From Gemmataceae bacterium (GTDB lineage Bacteria; Planctomycetota; Planctomycetia; Gemmatales; Gemmataceae): DNA of 51,214 bases. Where the stretch lies: assembly GCA_009697105.1 (NCBI GenBank), contig SIAQ01000022.1, positions 1-51,214 on the forward strand. Reading direction: 5' to 3'. The translations under genes and the position numbers were made by a program. Below the pieces are notes generated by a model that was not told where the DNA came from, made no database searches, and worked only from the letters and a program-made list of their open reading frames with translations. Every line of letters starts with the position of its first letter. The first letter of the stretch is position 1. Of the stretch, positions 36,095 through 44,758 are shown in pieces.

Positions 36095-36540
36095 ATGTTG
36101 TTAAAAAAATATTCCCAAACCTTAACGAAGGCAACCACCGAGAAACGAGTCCGGTAAATCGTGGCTACAACTGCATCGCCTGGGCCATCGGCATCGACGA
36201 CCAATGGTGGGATCCGGCTGAGCCTGAAGAAGCGGAAGAAAACAACTACTGGCCGGAGAATGCACCGCGCGACTATAAAGTTACCTCGCTAATAATAGCC
36301 CTGGAGTCGGTTGGATTCGTGTGTTGTGCCGACGGATCGCTCGAGGTCGGCATAGAAAAAATCGCTATCTACGCCGACGGCGATGAATACATGCACGCCG
36401 CCCGTCAACTTGGGAACAGCAAATGGACCAGCAAAATCGGGTGCAAAGAAGACATCGAGCATAATACGCTAGATGCCCTGGCTGGCCCCGCGTATGGACA
36501 GGTCACCGTCTTCATCAAACGTCTGCGATCGGCCAGGTAA
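36095..36540 (+). pseudogene. DUF7689-like hypothetical gene with a frame break at an A7 run
   Basis: The coding frame at 36103-36540 reads KKIFPNLNEGNHRETSPVNR, then GYNCIAWAIGIDDQWWDP, and ends in TVFIKRLRSAR, resembling the DUF7689-type proteins. It has no start codon of its own. ATG 36095, two bases after the preceding stop, opens the right N-terminus (MLLKK) but enters the wrong frame at the A7 run (36103-36109). One additional A would make a continuous protein of about 148 residues. It may be a homopolymer sequencing error, a pseudogene, or a gene expressed through slippage. Function unknown. Confidence 0.55.
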
Positions 36541-36577
36541 TGAGACCGAAAGAATGCAATGAACGGCAACGACGATC

Positions 36578-37002
36578 ATGGTTGTTACCATCCTTGAAAC
36601 CTACGGCGTAATTCAAGCCGACGGCACCTTGCATCTGACCGAAAAGCTCGCCGTCGCGCCGGGCCGAGTCAGAGTGTGCGTCGAGTCGATCTATGTGCCT
36701 GATACTGAATTCGCGGAGCGCTTCGCGGCATTGGTTTCGAAGGCAGACATGACAATCGGTACTCGTCGAAGCTGAAGACAACGCTGGAGCATCCGGCCTT
36801 TCGTAAGATCGTCGCGATGGGAATGAGGGCTGGGCCGTTGCTTCTCGGGTGCCTGGAAAGAAAAGACGCCTCGCGATGGACTCCGATTCTCGCCTTGAGC
36901 GAAATCATTACCGACAATCCCGTTCCCAATGGGTCCGCAAGTACACTCGATGCGACAATCACCGCCTGGATCACCTGGGGCCACGAACAGGGATACAGGT
37001 GA
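36578..37002 (+). pseudogene. Frameshifted paralogue of the 35674-36093 gene
   Basis: The 5' part (MVVTILETYGVIQADGTLHL ... AERFAALVSKADM) aligns with the intact gene's start. The 3' part lies in another frame (LKTTLEHPAFRKIVAMGMRA ... ITAWITWGHEQGYR) and aligns with its end. The switch is near 36744. Both halves keep clear similarity, so the break is recent. It immediately precedes oleC. Confidence 0.7.
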
Positions 37003-37060
37003 TGAAGAGGTGTTTTCGATCAAAGAATTCACGAACGAGGCCTTTGTAAAACATCATCCC

Positions 37061-38704
37061 ATGACCCACCCCGCCACCCTCAACATTGCCGCGCACCTTG
37101 AAACGATCGCCTCGCAGCAACCCTACACGCTCGCGGTGATCTTTCCGCACGGGTGCGATGCCCAGGGGCGCGTAAGCTATACGCATTTTACCTATCAGCA
37201 GCTCAACGACGCCAGCGACCGGATCGCGCACGGCCTGGAACGCATCGGCATCAGCCGCGGCGTGCGCACGGTGCTCATGGTCACGCCGAGCCTGGAGTTT
37301 TTCGCACTGACTTTCGCGCTCTTCAAAGTTGGCGCTGTCCCGGTCCTCATCGACCCCGGCATGGGGATTCGCAACCTCAGCCAATGCCTCAGCGAGGCGG
37401 AACCGCACGCGTTCATCGGCGTTCCCAAGGCGCATGCAGCTCGCGTCGTGCTGGGTTGGGGCCGGACGTCGATTCGTACCAGCGTGACCGTTGGCCGCCG
37501 CTGGTTCTGGGGCGGTCATACGCTTTCAGACGTGCAAAAGCTCGGCGCCGACGCGGGCCGATTCCCAATCGCGCAAACCACACCCGACGAATCGGCCGCC
37601 ATCCTCTTCACCAGCGGCAGCACCGGCGTGCCCAAAGGCGCTTGCTACACACATTCCATCTTCGCGGCCCAGGTCGATATTCTCCGGCGACTCTACAACA
37701 TTCAGCCCGGCGAAATCGACCTGCAAACCTTCCCGCTCTTCGGCTTATTCGCTCCCGCGCTCGGCATGACTACCATCGTTCCCGACATGGACGCGACACG
37801 CCCCGCCGACGTCGATCCCCGCAAGATCATCGAAGCCATCGAGAACTTCGGCGTCACCAATCTGTTCGGCTCCCCTGCCCTTCTCAACCGCGTCGGCCGC
37901 TATGGCGTCGAGCATAAGATCAAGCTGCCATCGCTCAAACGCGTGCTCTCCGCAGGCGCACCCGTGTCGGCCGAGATCATGGAACGCTTCACGAAGATGC
38001 TCCCGCCCGGCGTCGAAATCCACACGCCCTACGGCGCCACCGAATCGCTACCCGTCTGCTCTATCGGTAGCACCGAAGTCCTCACACAAACCCGCGCTCG
38101 CACTCGCCAAGGCGCCGGCGTGTGCGTCGGCAAGCCCGTCAGCGAAATTCGACTACGCATCATCCGCATCACCGATAAACCGATCCCGACCTGGTCCGAT
38201 GATCTCCTGCTGCCGCCTGGCGAAATCGGCGAGCTCGTCGTCCAAGGGCCGATGGTCACGCGCGAATACTACCATCGCCCCGAATCGACTGCGCTGGCGA
38301 AGATCGCGGATGGCAACACGTTCTATCACCGCATGGGCGATTTGGGCTATCTCGACGAGCAAGGCCGCGTCTGGTTTTGTGGCCGTAAGTCGCATCGTGT
38401 CATCACGCCCGCCGCCACGCTGTACACGATCCCATGCGAAGCGGTGTTCAACACGCATCCGAAAATCTATCGCACCGCGCTCGTCGGCGTCGCCGGAAAA
38501 CCGGTTCTTTGCGTGGAACTCGAAAAGGACGCGGGCCAGGTCGATCCCGCCACGCTCCAGCGGGAATTGAAGGTGCTCGCCGCGTCGCAGCCACATACGC
38601 GCAGCATCGACACGTTCCTGATCCATCCCGCGTTCCCGGTGGACATCAGGCACAACGCTAAAATCTTCCGCGAAAAGCTGGCAGTCTGGGCAGCGAAGAG
38701 ATAG
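37061..38704 (+). CDS. oleC: OleC: AMP-dependent ligase, beta-lactone synthetase
   Basis: About 547 residues of the acyl-adenylate superfamily. Motifs: ATP-binding LFTSGSTGVPKGA (about 182-194), TPYGATESLP (322-331), MGDLGYLDEQGRVWFCGRKS (425-444) and the C-terminal lysine segment RHNAKIFREKL. In the olefin pathway OleC adenylates the beta-hydroxy acid produced by OleA and OleD and closes it to a beta-lactone; it lacks obvious CoA-ligase context. The open frame extends to 36929 inside the preceding pseudogene. ATG 37061 is the first start giving a family-like N-terminus (NIAAHLETIASQQP), though its ribosome site is weak. OleC here is separate from OleB, unlike the OleBC fusions of some bacteria. 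Confidence 0.88.
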   Translation: MTHPATLNIAAHLETIASQQPYTLAVIFPHGCDAQGRVSYTHFTYQQLNDASDRIAHGLERIGISRGVRTVLMVTPSLEFFALTFALFKVGAVPVLIDPGMGIRNLSQCLSEAEPHAFIGVPKAHAARVVLGWGRTSIRTSVTVGRRWFWGGHTLSDVQKLGADAGRFPIAQTTPDESAAILFTSGSTGVPKGACYTHSIFAAQVDILRRLYNIQPGEIDLQTFPLFGLFAPALGMTTIVPDMDATRPADVDPRKIIEAIENFGVTNLFGSPALLNRVGRYGVEHKIKLPSLKRVLSAGAPVSAEIMERFTKMLPPGVEIHTPYGATESLPVCSIGSTEVLTQTRARTRQGAGVCVGKPVSEIRLRIIRITDKPIPTWSDDLLLPPGEIGELVVQGPMVTREYYHRPESTALAKIADGNTFYHRMGDLGYLDEQGRVWFCGRKSHRVITPAATLYTIPCEAVFNTHPKIYRTALVGVAGKPVLCVELEKDAGQVDPATLQRELKVLAASQPHTRSIDTFLIHPAFPVDIRHNAKIFREKLAVWAAKR

Positions 38705-38811
38705 GAGTCAGGAGTCAGGAACGAGCGGTTAGGTATCAGCAAGGAAGAGCAGTAAGAATTTTCCCTGCCCCCTGACTCCTGCCCCCTGACTCCTGACTCC
38801 TGACTCCTGGA
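38704..38811. repeat. Inverted repeat of AGGAGTC units between oleC and oleD
   Basis: The left side AGGAGTCAGGAGTCAGGA faces repeated CCTGACTCCTG units on the right (38764-38811). The element starts at the oleC stop codon and ends 11 bases before the oleD ATG, so it fills the junction and its last unit (CCTGGAG) supplies the GGAG for oleD. Confidence 0.88.
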
Positions 38812-38821
38812 GAATACTGGC

Positions 38822-39808
38822 ATGAACGCGCTCGTCACTGGTGGCGGTGGGTTTCTCGGCAAGGCGATCGTCACGCGCCTGCGTGCGCGTGGCGATAGCG
38901 TCGCAAGTTTTGCGCGCGGCGATTATCCCGAATTGCGAGCGCTGGGAGTCAACGTCATCCAGGGCGATCTCGGCGATGCCGACGCCGTCAAGCGTGCCGC
39001 CACGGGATGCGACATCGTCTTCCACGTCGCTGCCAAGCCGGGCATTTGGGGGCCGTACGAGGAATATTATCGCGCCAACGTGCTCGGCACCGAGAACGTC
39101 GTCGCTGCGTGCCGGGCCTGCGGGATTTCGCGTTTGGTTTATACGAGCACGCCGAGCGTCGTGTTTGACGGCAAGGATCAAGAAGGCATCGACGAATCGA
39201 CGCCGTACCCCGAGCACTTCCATGCGGCCTATCCGAAAACGAAAGCGATGGCCGAGCGATTCGTGTTGCAAGCAAACGATAGCCGATTGGCCACAGTTGC
39301 ACTTCGGCCACATTTGATCTGGGGGCCCGGCGACAATCATCTCGTGCCGAGGATATTGGCCCGCGCCCGCGCGGGGATGCTGCGTCGTGTCGGCTGGCGC
39401 GAGAATCGTGTCGATTGCGTGTACATCGACAACGCCGCCGACGCGCACCTGCTGGCCGCGGATCGGTTGTCGCCGGGCAGTGCGGTCGCGGGCAAGGCGT
39501 ACTTCATCTCGCAAGGCGACCCGTGGCCGTTGTGGGATTTGGTGAATGCGATCCTGAAAACGGCAGACCTTCCACCGGTGACGCGCACGGTGCCGGCGTC
39601 GCTCGCCTATGCCGTCGGCGGGATGTTGGAGATGACCTATCGCCTGATGGGCTGGACGAGCGAGCCGAGGATGACGCGCTTTTTGGCCAGGGAACTATCG
39701 ACGGCACACTGGTTCAACATCACCGCCGCCCGCCGCGACCTGGGCTACACGCCCACGGTGTCGATCGAGGAGGGCCTGCAGCGGCTAAGGGAATCGCTGC
39801 GGGGGTGA
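38822..39808 (+). CDS. oleD: OleD: NAD(P)H-dependent beta-keto acid reductase
   Basis: 328-residue extended short-chain dehydrogenase of the 3-beta-hydroxysteroid dehydrogenase type. It has the glycine-rich VTGGGGFLGKAI (5-16), the acidic turn after beta 2, and the catalytic Ser109 (YTSTPSVVF), Tyr137 and Lys141 (AAYPKTKAMAERF). In the olefin pathway OleD reduces the beta-keto acid from OleA to the beta-hydroxy acid that OleC uses. It is often mistaken for a sterol or sugar epimerase; the oleABC context sets the call. The start has GGAG about seven bases upstream, from the repeat. It is the last gene of the cluster. Confidence 0.9.
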   Translation: MNALVTGGGGFLGKAIVTRLRARGDSVASFARGDYPELRALGVNVIQGDLGDADAVKRAATGCDIVFHVAAKPGIWGPYEEYYRANVLGTENVVAACRACGISRLVYTSTPSVVFDGKDQEGIDESTPYPEHFHAAYPKTKAMAERFVLQANDSRLATVALRPHLIWGPGDNHLVPRILARARAGMLRRVGWRENRVDCVYIDNAADAHLLAADRLSPGSAVAGKAYFISQGDPWPLWDLVNAILKTADLPPVTRTVPASLAYAVGGMLEMTYRLMGWTSEPRMTRFLARELSTAHWFNITAARRDLGYTPTVSIEEGLQRLRESLRG

Positions 39809-39822
39809 GCAACGCAGCCCGT

Positions 39823-39853
39823 AGGGTGCGTCAAGCGCCAGCGCCGACGCACC
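39823..39853. repeat. Single arm of the GTAGGGTGCGTCAAGCGCCA repeat
   Basis: Matches the left arm of 2865-2948 over about 31 bases without a complementary second arm. It follows the oleD stop closely and may be a decayed copy. Confidence 0.85.
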
Positions 39854-39876
39854 AGACGCTTTCAGGATAAAAAAGG

Positions 39877-40041
39877 GGTCAGGAGTCGTTGTTTTCTCTG
39901 GTTTGATTCGCAAACACCGACCGATCATCCAGAAAATGAAGCTTAATCAACGGAGAAACAATGACACCAGCCCCCTTTTCCGCCCCCGGTCGAATGTATT
40001 TTGAATAAATCCAGCAAAAACAACGACTCCCGACCCCTTTT
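39877..40041. repeat. Inverted repeat element (GGGGTCAGGAGTCGTTGTTTT)
   Basis: GGTCAGGAGTCGTTGTTTTC near 39880 and AAACAACGACTCCCGACCCC near 40020 are inverted arms about 120 bases apart. The inner sequence has no clear gene. The right end joins a fragment of a cell-surface gene directly, as though the element had inserted into it. Confidence 0.75.
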
Positions 40042-40047
40042 CTTCCC

Positions 40048-40148
40048 CGGTGATCGGAATCGTGCCCGAGATCATATCCGGATAGGGGGCGTCGAGGCTC
40101 AGACCGTCAGGCAACGGCGTCGCGCTATCGATGCTGTAGGTGAGCATA
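40048..40148 (-). pseudogene. Fragment duplicated from the giant surface-protein gene
   Basis: About 100 bases match 43497-43598 at roughly 85% by eye, encoding YSIDSATPLPDGLSLDAPYP and DMISGTIPIT (compare IASATPLPDGLAFNATYP). The fragment is one Ig-like module, cut on its downstream side by the inverted repeat at 39877-40041. The following stretch to 40374 contains short GTCCCCGGAA-type repeats and no gene. Confidence 0.7.
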
Positions 40149-40374
40149 GTACTCTGCCCATGGCGGCTGTGTAACGGCAGCGGCCGCGGCTCAGGAATTT
40201 AGAAGAGCGTCCCCGGAAGGCGGGAACAACCACGCATGCAATTCTAGCCATGGAAGTGGTGTAGAGGACATTTTCTCAGCCGTCAAGAATTAAGTATGGT
40301 GTCCCCGGAACCCGGAACCACCCCGGAAGCCCCGGAACCTCATATCGCCTCGTGGCCCCTTTGGCTTGGCTCCG

Positions 40375-41148
40375 TCATTTCGGCTTTTCGTTTCTCGGCT
40401 CGGGCCGCACGAAGGCGATCTTGTCGCGAATGAGATCGGCCTCGGGGATCGGGTCGGGCGAAAGCTCGACCCAACCGACGACGCGCGTTTTCCGGTCGGG
40501 CGGAACGATCGCGCGCACCTGGTGGCCCTTGTCCCAAAGCAGGAGGACGTCGCCGGCTTTTACTTTCGCGGAAAGCACGATATTTTTCTTTGTTGCGGAC
40601 TTTTTCTGATTAAAACCGATTGTAATTTCTAACGAGGCCGTCACGTCGGTTTGGGGTTTGACGCCGATCTCCAGCACCTTGAGAGAAACTACATAACGTC
40701 CCAAACCAAATCCCCCGGCTCCTTGCAGAGGCACAGTAAGCGAGTCCCATTCGGGCAGCTTGGCGCCCTTGGGCAAATCCTTATCTGGGATCCGGTCCAA
40801 TACCGCACCCCAGTAGTCGAACTTGGCGCGAAAAACGCCGCCGAGCATGCCGACCACATCGCCGGTTTGAAAATGGCATCCAGCGCCCAATGACATTCCG
40901 TATTTCTGTCCGAGGAAGTACGCACTGTAGGAGCAACGGCCCGTCCCATCGTAGTTTGTCGTCAATATGGTGTTTGCATACCTATAGTCCTTCCCTACTG
41001 GAATAGAGCCTTTTTGTTCTACAAAACTCAGGCTCTCCAAAAAAGTCCCAGGCGGGCGACCCTGGCCATTTGCCTCGCTCAAACGAAAAACGGCGACGAG
41101 TCCGCCAAGGCATAGGAACAACACAACCAAGCGGTAGCGGTAATTCAT
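40375..41148 (-). CDS. Hypothetical secreted protein
   Basis: 257 residues. The N-terminus YRYRLVVLFLCLGGLVAVF is a signal peptide or membrane anchor. The mature part has beta-rich segments (GRYVVSLKVLEIGVKPQTDV, ASLEITIGFNQKK, VKAGDVLLLWDKGHQVRAIV) but no family I recognise. It ends in a charged tail (EPRNEKPK). It lies 33 bases downstream of the giant surface/protease gene on the same strand, so the two may be co-transcribed. Confidence 0.65.
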   Translation of the reverse strand: MNYRYRLVVLFLCLGGLVAVFRLSEANGQGRPPGTFLESLSFVEQKGSIPVGKDYRYANTILTTNYDGTGRCSYSAYFLGQKYGMSLGAGCHFQTGDVVGMLGGVFRAKFDYWGAVLDRIPDKDLPKGAKLPEWDSLTVPLQGAGGFGLGRYVVSLKVLEIGVKPQTDVTASLEITIGFNQKKSATKKNIVLSAKVKAGDVLLLWDKGHQVRAIVPPDRKTRVVGWVELSPDPIPEADLIRDKIAFVRPEPRNEKPK

Positions 41149-41181
41149 TGCAAGACTCCGTGTGTTTGCGGTCAGCCAGAG

Positions 41182-42276
41182 TCATTGCGACTGAAACCGG
41201 CGAAAATAGGTGTTGAATGCCGCAAGCGGCACCTCGATCACTGGCGACGAAATCGGGTTCGGCCAGCCGCCGTCAGGCTCGGCTGGATCGCCGCCATGCG
41301 GGTTGAACAGTTCCATGATATCGTTGCCGTCGACATCTTGCCCGATCCGCAGCAGGGTGTAGGCGTGACTGCCAACGATCTTGTAGTTCAACGGGCCAAA
41401 CAAGCCGTCATCCACGGTAACGATAGCGTCCGTTTCGCTTGGAACGACGATCTTGCTGCCGTTCGTGAAGTGCAAATTGATCTGGGCTGCGATGGATGCT
41501 GCGGTAAGCCCAGCCGTGGTTACCTCTTGAGCCGCCTGGTTGGCCAAATACTGCCAGACTTCATACGCCCATTGGTCGCCGAGATTCGCGTATACGTTGT
41601 TGACGTTGCTTCCTTGTTGAGCGCGGAACAATGCGTAAGCTTTTTCCAGCACTTGGGGCCATATCTCCCATTCGCGGTGCGGGCTCGCGCCGGCAGACAT
41701 CCGGTAATCGCCAGCGAGCTTGGCCTGGGAATAACCGGCGTCCAGCGTCAGATTGACCGTAATTGGCACGGCCGCGGCGCCCACGGTCGGAAAGAAATTG
41801 ACCGTGGCCGTCCCGTTGCCGTTGTATTGAATCAGGTTGCGGATCAACGCGGGATTCTGATTAACCATGGCGCCAACCGCCGCCAGAAAAGCGCAATCGC
41901 CGATCTTTCCCTGCTGGATGTCGTAAATGTTCACGGAGTCACCCACCTCGGCCAGGCCAGTGATGTCGTTGGTCGATGCGAACAAGCAGGTGCCGTCATA
42001 AATGTCAACGGTGCTGTTGTCGTAGGCCGTCATCGTCATTGATGGGATGAAAAACGGCACATTGTGGGCAGGAATGATGTAGCCGGCGGCTGCTGCGGGG
42101 GTATCCAACTGGACGTAGAAACGGGCTAGCCCGTTCGTGTAAAATGTCGCTTGTGGGGTAAGAATAACGTCAACGATGCTCTGATTGACGCCGAACGTCA
42201 CTTCGCCAGTCCACCCCCAGTGTTGGCGATCAAGCTGGGATCCACGAGTCCGTTGTCCATGTCGAAGCCATTCCAA
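41182..42276 (-). CDS. Calpain-like cysteine protease region (3' half of a split gene)
   Basis: Open frame for a calpain-type (C2) peptidase domain. The catalytic Cys is in QQGKIGDCAFLAAVGAMV, the His in GSHAYTLLRIGQDVDG, and the Asn in ELFNPHGGDP; all three are present. The true N-terminus of this half is not a start codon: it continues from the frame ending at 42198. At the G5 run near 42212-42216 the reading ANTGGG would continue as WTGEVTFGVNQ if one more G were present. So the protease is probably the C-terminal part of one large secreted protein. If the break is real the protease part would be silent. Confidence 0.7.
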   Translation of the reverse strand: MEWLRHGQRTRGSQLDRQHWGWTGEVTFGVNQSIVDVILTPQATFYTNGLARFYVQLDTPAAAAGYIIPAHNVPFFIPSMTMTAYDNSTVDIYDGTCLFASTNDITGLAEVGDSVNIYDIQQGKIGDCAFLAAVGAMVNQNPALIRNLIQYNGNGTATVNFFPTVGAAAVPITVNLTLDAGYSQAKLAGDYRMSAGASPHREWEIWPQVLEKAYALFRAQQGSNVNNVYANLGDQWAYEVWQYLANQAAQEVTTAGLTAASIAAQINLHFTNGSKIVVPSETDAIVTVDDGLFGPLNYKIVGSHAYTLLRIGQDVDGNDIMELFNPHGGDPAEPDGGWPNPISSPVIEVPLAAFNTYFRRFQSQ

Positions 42277-44388
42277 TTGACGGTGTAGGGCACGGTGAGT
42301 TGCGCACTCAGATCGTGAGTGAGCCGCACAAATTTGAGGTTGATATTGTCAGTCCCGCCGCCGATCGGTGCTGCAGCGCCCTGGAAGTCTCCAGTAATTA
42401 CGACGGTAGGCCGCAGCGTGATCGGAATCGAAGTGAGTCGCTGATTCGCGGGTAATCCTGGGTTGGCGGAATCGGCGGCGGCGACGGTAATGACAAAGAA
42501 TGTGGTGGAAGTTAGCGGCAGACCCGCGTCGGGCTTGACCGTGATGTTACCGTTGGCATCGATTTGCAACCAGTTGTTTGCATTGCCGCCGACGATCGAA
42601 TACGCGGTGGGATTCTCGCTGGTATTGAACGTCTGAACCGTACCGACAAGTGTGCCCGTCGGAACCCCCTGGAACGTTGTGAACGCGTAACTGGTCGCCG
42701 CGATGAACACAAATCCGGGCCTGGCTGGCCTATTGAATGGACCGACGAATGGCGGCGACACCCAAACGGGGCCAGCGGGAGCGCTCAAGGCCGGAGCACT
42801 GACGAAGGCTGGGCCAGTGTCAACGCCGCCAATTAAGATTGACACGGTGACGCCGACTGTGGAATCGTTGCTGGCAAGGCCGAGTTGCGTGAGGTCGAGC
42901 GTATCGACGACTTCCGATGTGATTTCAGACTTCGCGGTTAGCCCGTCTACCGTCCAGACGTAATGGTAGGTGATCGGGTCGCCGTCGGGGTTCGATTCAT
43001 CCAATTGAGCCGTAACCACGTCATCCACTGTGATGAGGTCATCAAGCCCAGCATAGTTATCCCAATAATTGTCGAGCACGACGGAATTAATAACGGGCCG
43101 CGAGGCTGCAACCGTCGTCGACACCATCAGCGCAGCCCCATCGTTCAGCGAATCGCTCGGCGTCACCGTCACTTCGACCAGCTGGCCCTTGTCGCCGAAG
43201 CCGGGTTGCGACAGGTCGAGCGAATCGGTCGTGCTCGTCGTCGCCGTCGTCTGCACCACGAAACCATCGACGGTCCAGACATACGTGAACGAAAGCGGAT
43301 CGCCGTTGATGTCGGCGGGGCTATTGACGTACACGTTCAACACATCGTTGGTCTTCGGATTCGGGTCGCCGAAGTTCAAGTTGCCGATCGTTGGCGCTTG
43401 ATTCACCACCGTGATCGTAAACGTTTGGCTCGCGCTGACGCCGCCGGCAATGTCCGTGGCGATGACGGTCACCGTGTACGGCGTCGCGGAGACGGCGGTG
43501 ATCGGTATCGTGCCCGAGATCAAATCCGGGTAGGTGGCGTTGAAGGCCAGGCCGTCGGGCAACGGCGTCGCGCTAGCGATGCTATTCGTGAGCGGATGAC
43601 TGGCGTTGTTGCTCGCCGTGAGCCAAACGCCGGAAAGCACGTTGTGGTCGTAGGTCTGATTGCCGGGGTTGTCGAGCGTAACAGTCGGCAGCGTGATGGT
43701 CCAGATGAACGTCGTCGTGTCGCTGAGCGAGCCGTCGGTCGCAGTTACCGTTACCGAGTACGGCGTCGTCGTGTTGGCGCTTGGCAAAACGGTGCCGGTG
43801 ATTAGGCCGGTGCTGCTCAGGTTCAAGCCTGGCGGCAGGCCGATCGGCGGGCCGATCGTGAGCGTGTCGCCGTCGTCATCCGTGGCGTTAATTTGCAGCG
43901 ACACGGCATCGCCTTTGAACGACTCGACGGCCCACAGCCAGCCCGTATCGATCAGCGGGGCGCTGTTCGCGACGATGGCCGAGACGGTCACCGTTGCGCC
44001 GCGATCGTTGGCGTCCCATGGCGTCACGCTCAATGAAATCACGTCGTTCTTGTCGCCGTAGCCGGTGTAATACAGTTGATAGGGATCGTAGGGAAGGTTC
44101 GTTGTCGTGGTCCGTATCACGTTGCCATTGACGCGCCAGACGTAGTCGTAGGAGATCGAATCGCCGTCGGCATCGGTCGTGGTGAACGACGGCCCAATGA
44201 TGTCGTTGGTCAGTGGTGTGGAAGTATTGAGCACGAGGTTCTCAATCCCCGGAGCCGAGGTTGGGCAGTCGCGCGATTCGAGTTGTTCGATGTGCAGCCG
44301 CGTGTATCGAACAGGACGTTTGCGTTTGCTTTTACCGAGTCCGAACAGGCGGAAGAAGCGTGTGAAGATGGGGGGGGGGGCTGAACAT
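42198..44388 (-). CDS. Giant surface protein with Ig/cadherin-like repeats (5' half of a split gene)
   Basis: Extracellular protein with repeated Ig-like modules. The N-terminal motif TRLHIEQLESRDCPTS resembles the planctomycete extracellular-protein signal (Planc_extracel type). Modules recur as DADGDSISYDYVWRVNG, INGDPLSFTYVWTVDG and NPDGDPITYHYVWTVDG, with He_PIG-like units (PLPDGLAFNATYPDLISGTI) and a cadherin-like end (YSIVGGNANNWLQIDANGNI). The open frame goes on to 44459, but the natural start is ATG 44388 with GGAGG six bases upstream. Right after it an 11-C run puts this ATG out of frame by one base. The frame ends at 42198 by a second slip before the protease domain. A combined protein would be about 1070 residues. 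Confidence 0.65.
44370..44380. repeat. 11-base G homopolymer near the start of the surface-protein gene
   Basis: Eleven G (C in the coding strand) lie just after the predicted ATG. Ten would keep the start in frame. It is either a sequencing artefact or a length-variable tract. Confidence 0.8.
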
Positions 44389-44550
44389 GGGGTGCCTCCG
44401 CTGGGGGTTCGGGTATTACCAATCTTCCCGATTGTGCCGCGCGGCGAGGTAGTTGTCAATGATAATTTTGCGGATTATATCGGAATATCGGAGATCTCAA
44501 TTGGCGTTCGTTCACCCCCACCAATCGCTGCGCTCATGGTGGGGCTTGAG

Positions 44551-44668
44551 GGGTGTCCCTCTGGATTTTGGCAAAAAGAAAACAAAGAGCGAAGAGCGAA
44601 AAAACGGCAACGATTCATTTTGCTCTTCGTACTTTGAATTTGCTCTGCCAAAATCGAAAGGCACACCC
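44551..44668. repeat. Long imperfect inverted repeat between divergent genes
   Basis: The left arm (GGGTGTCCCTCTGGATTTTG, then GCAAAAAGAAAAC and AAAGAGCGAAGAGCGAAAA) pairs with the right arm around TTTTGCTCTTCGTACTTTGA and CCAAAATCGAAAGGCACACC. It lies in the 370-base divergent region before the DUF1559 and surface-protein genes. No clear promoter is visible. Confidence 0.7.
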
Positions 44669-44758
44669 GGGCTTGGGGTGACTTGCAAAATAAGCCACCA
44701 ACGGCTATTCTATACCTAACTCTTTTTTCCCAAGCGCCCTCCCGGCAGAGTACCTATC

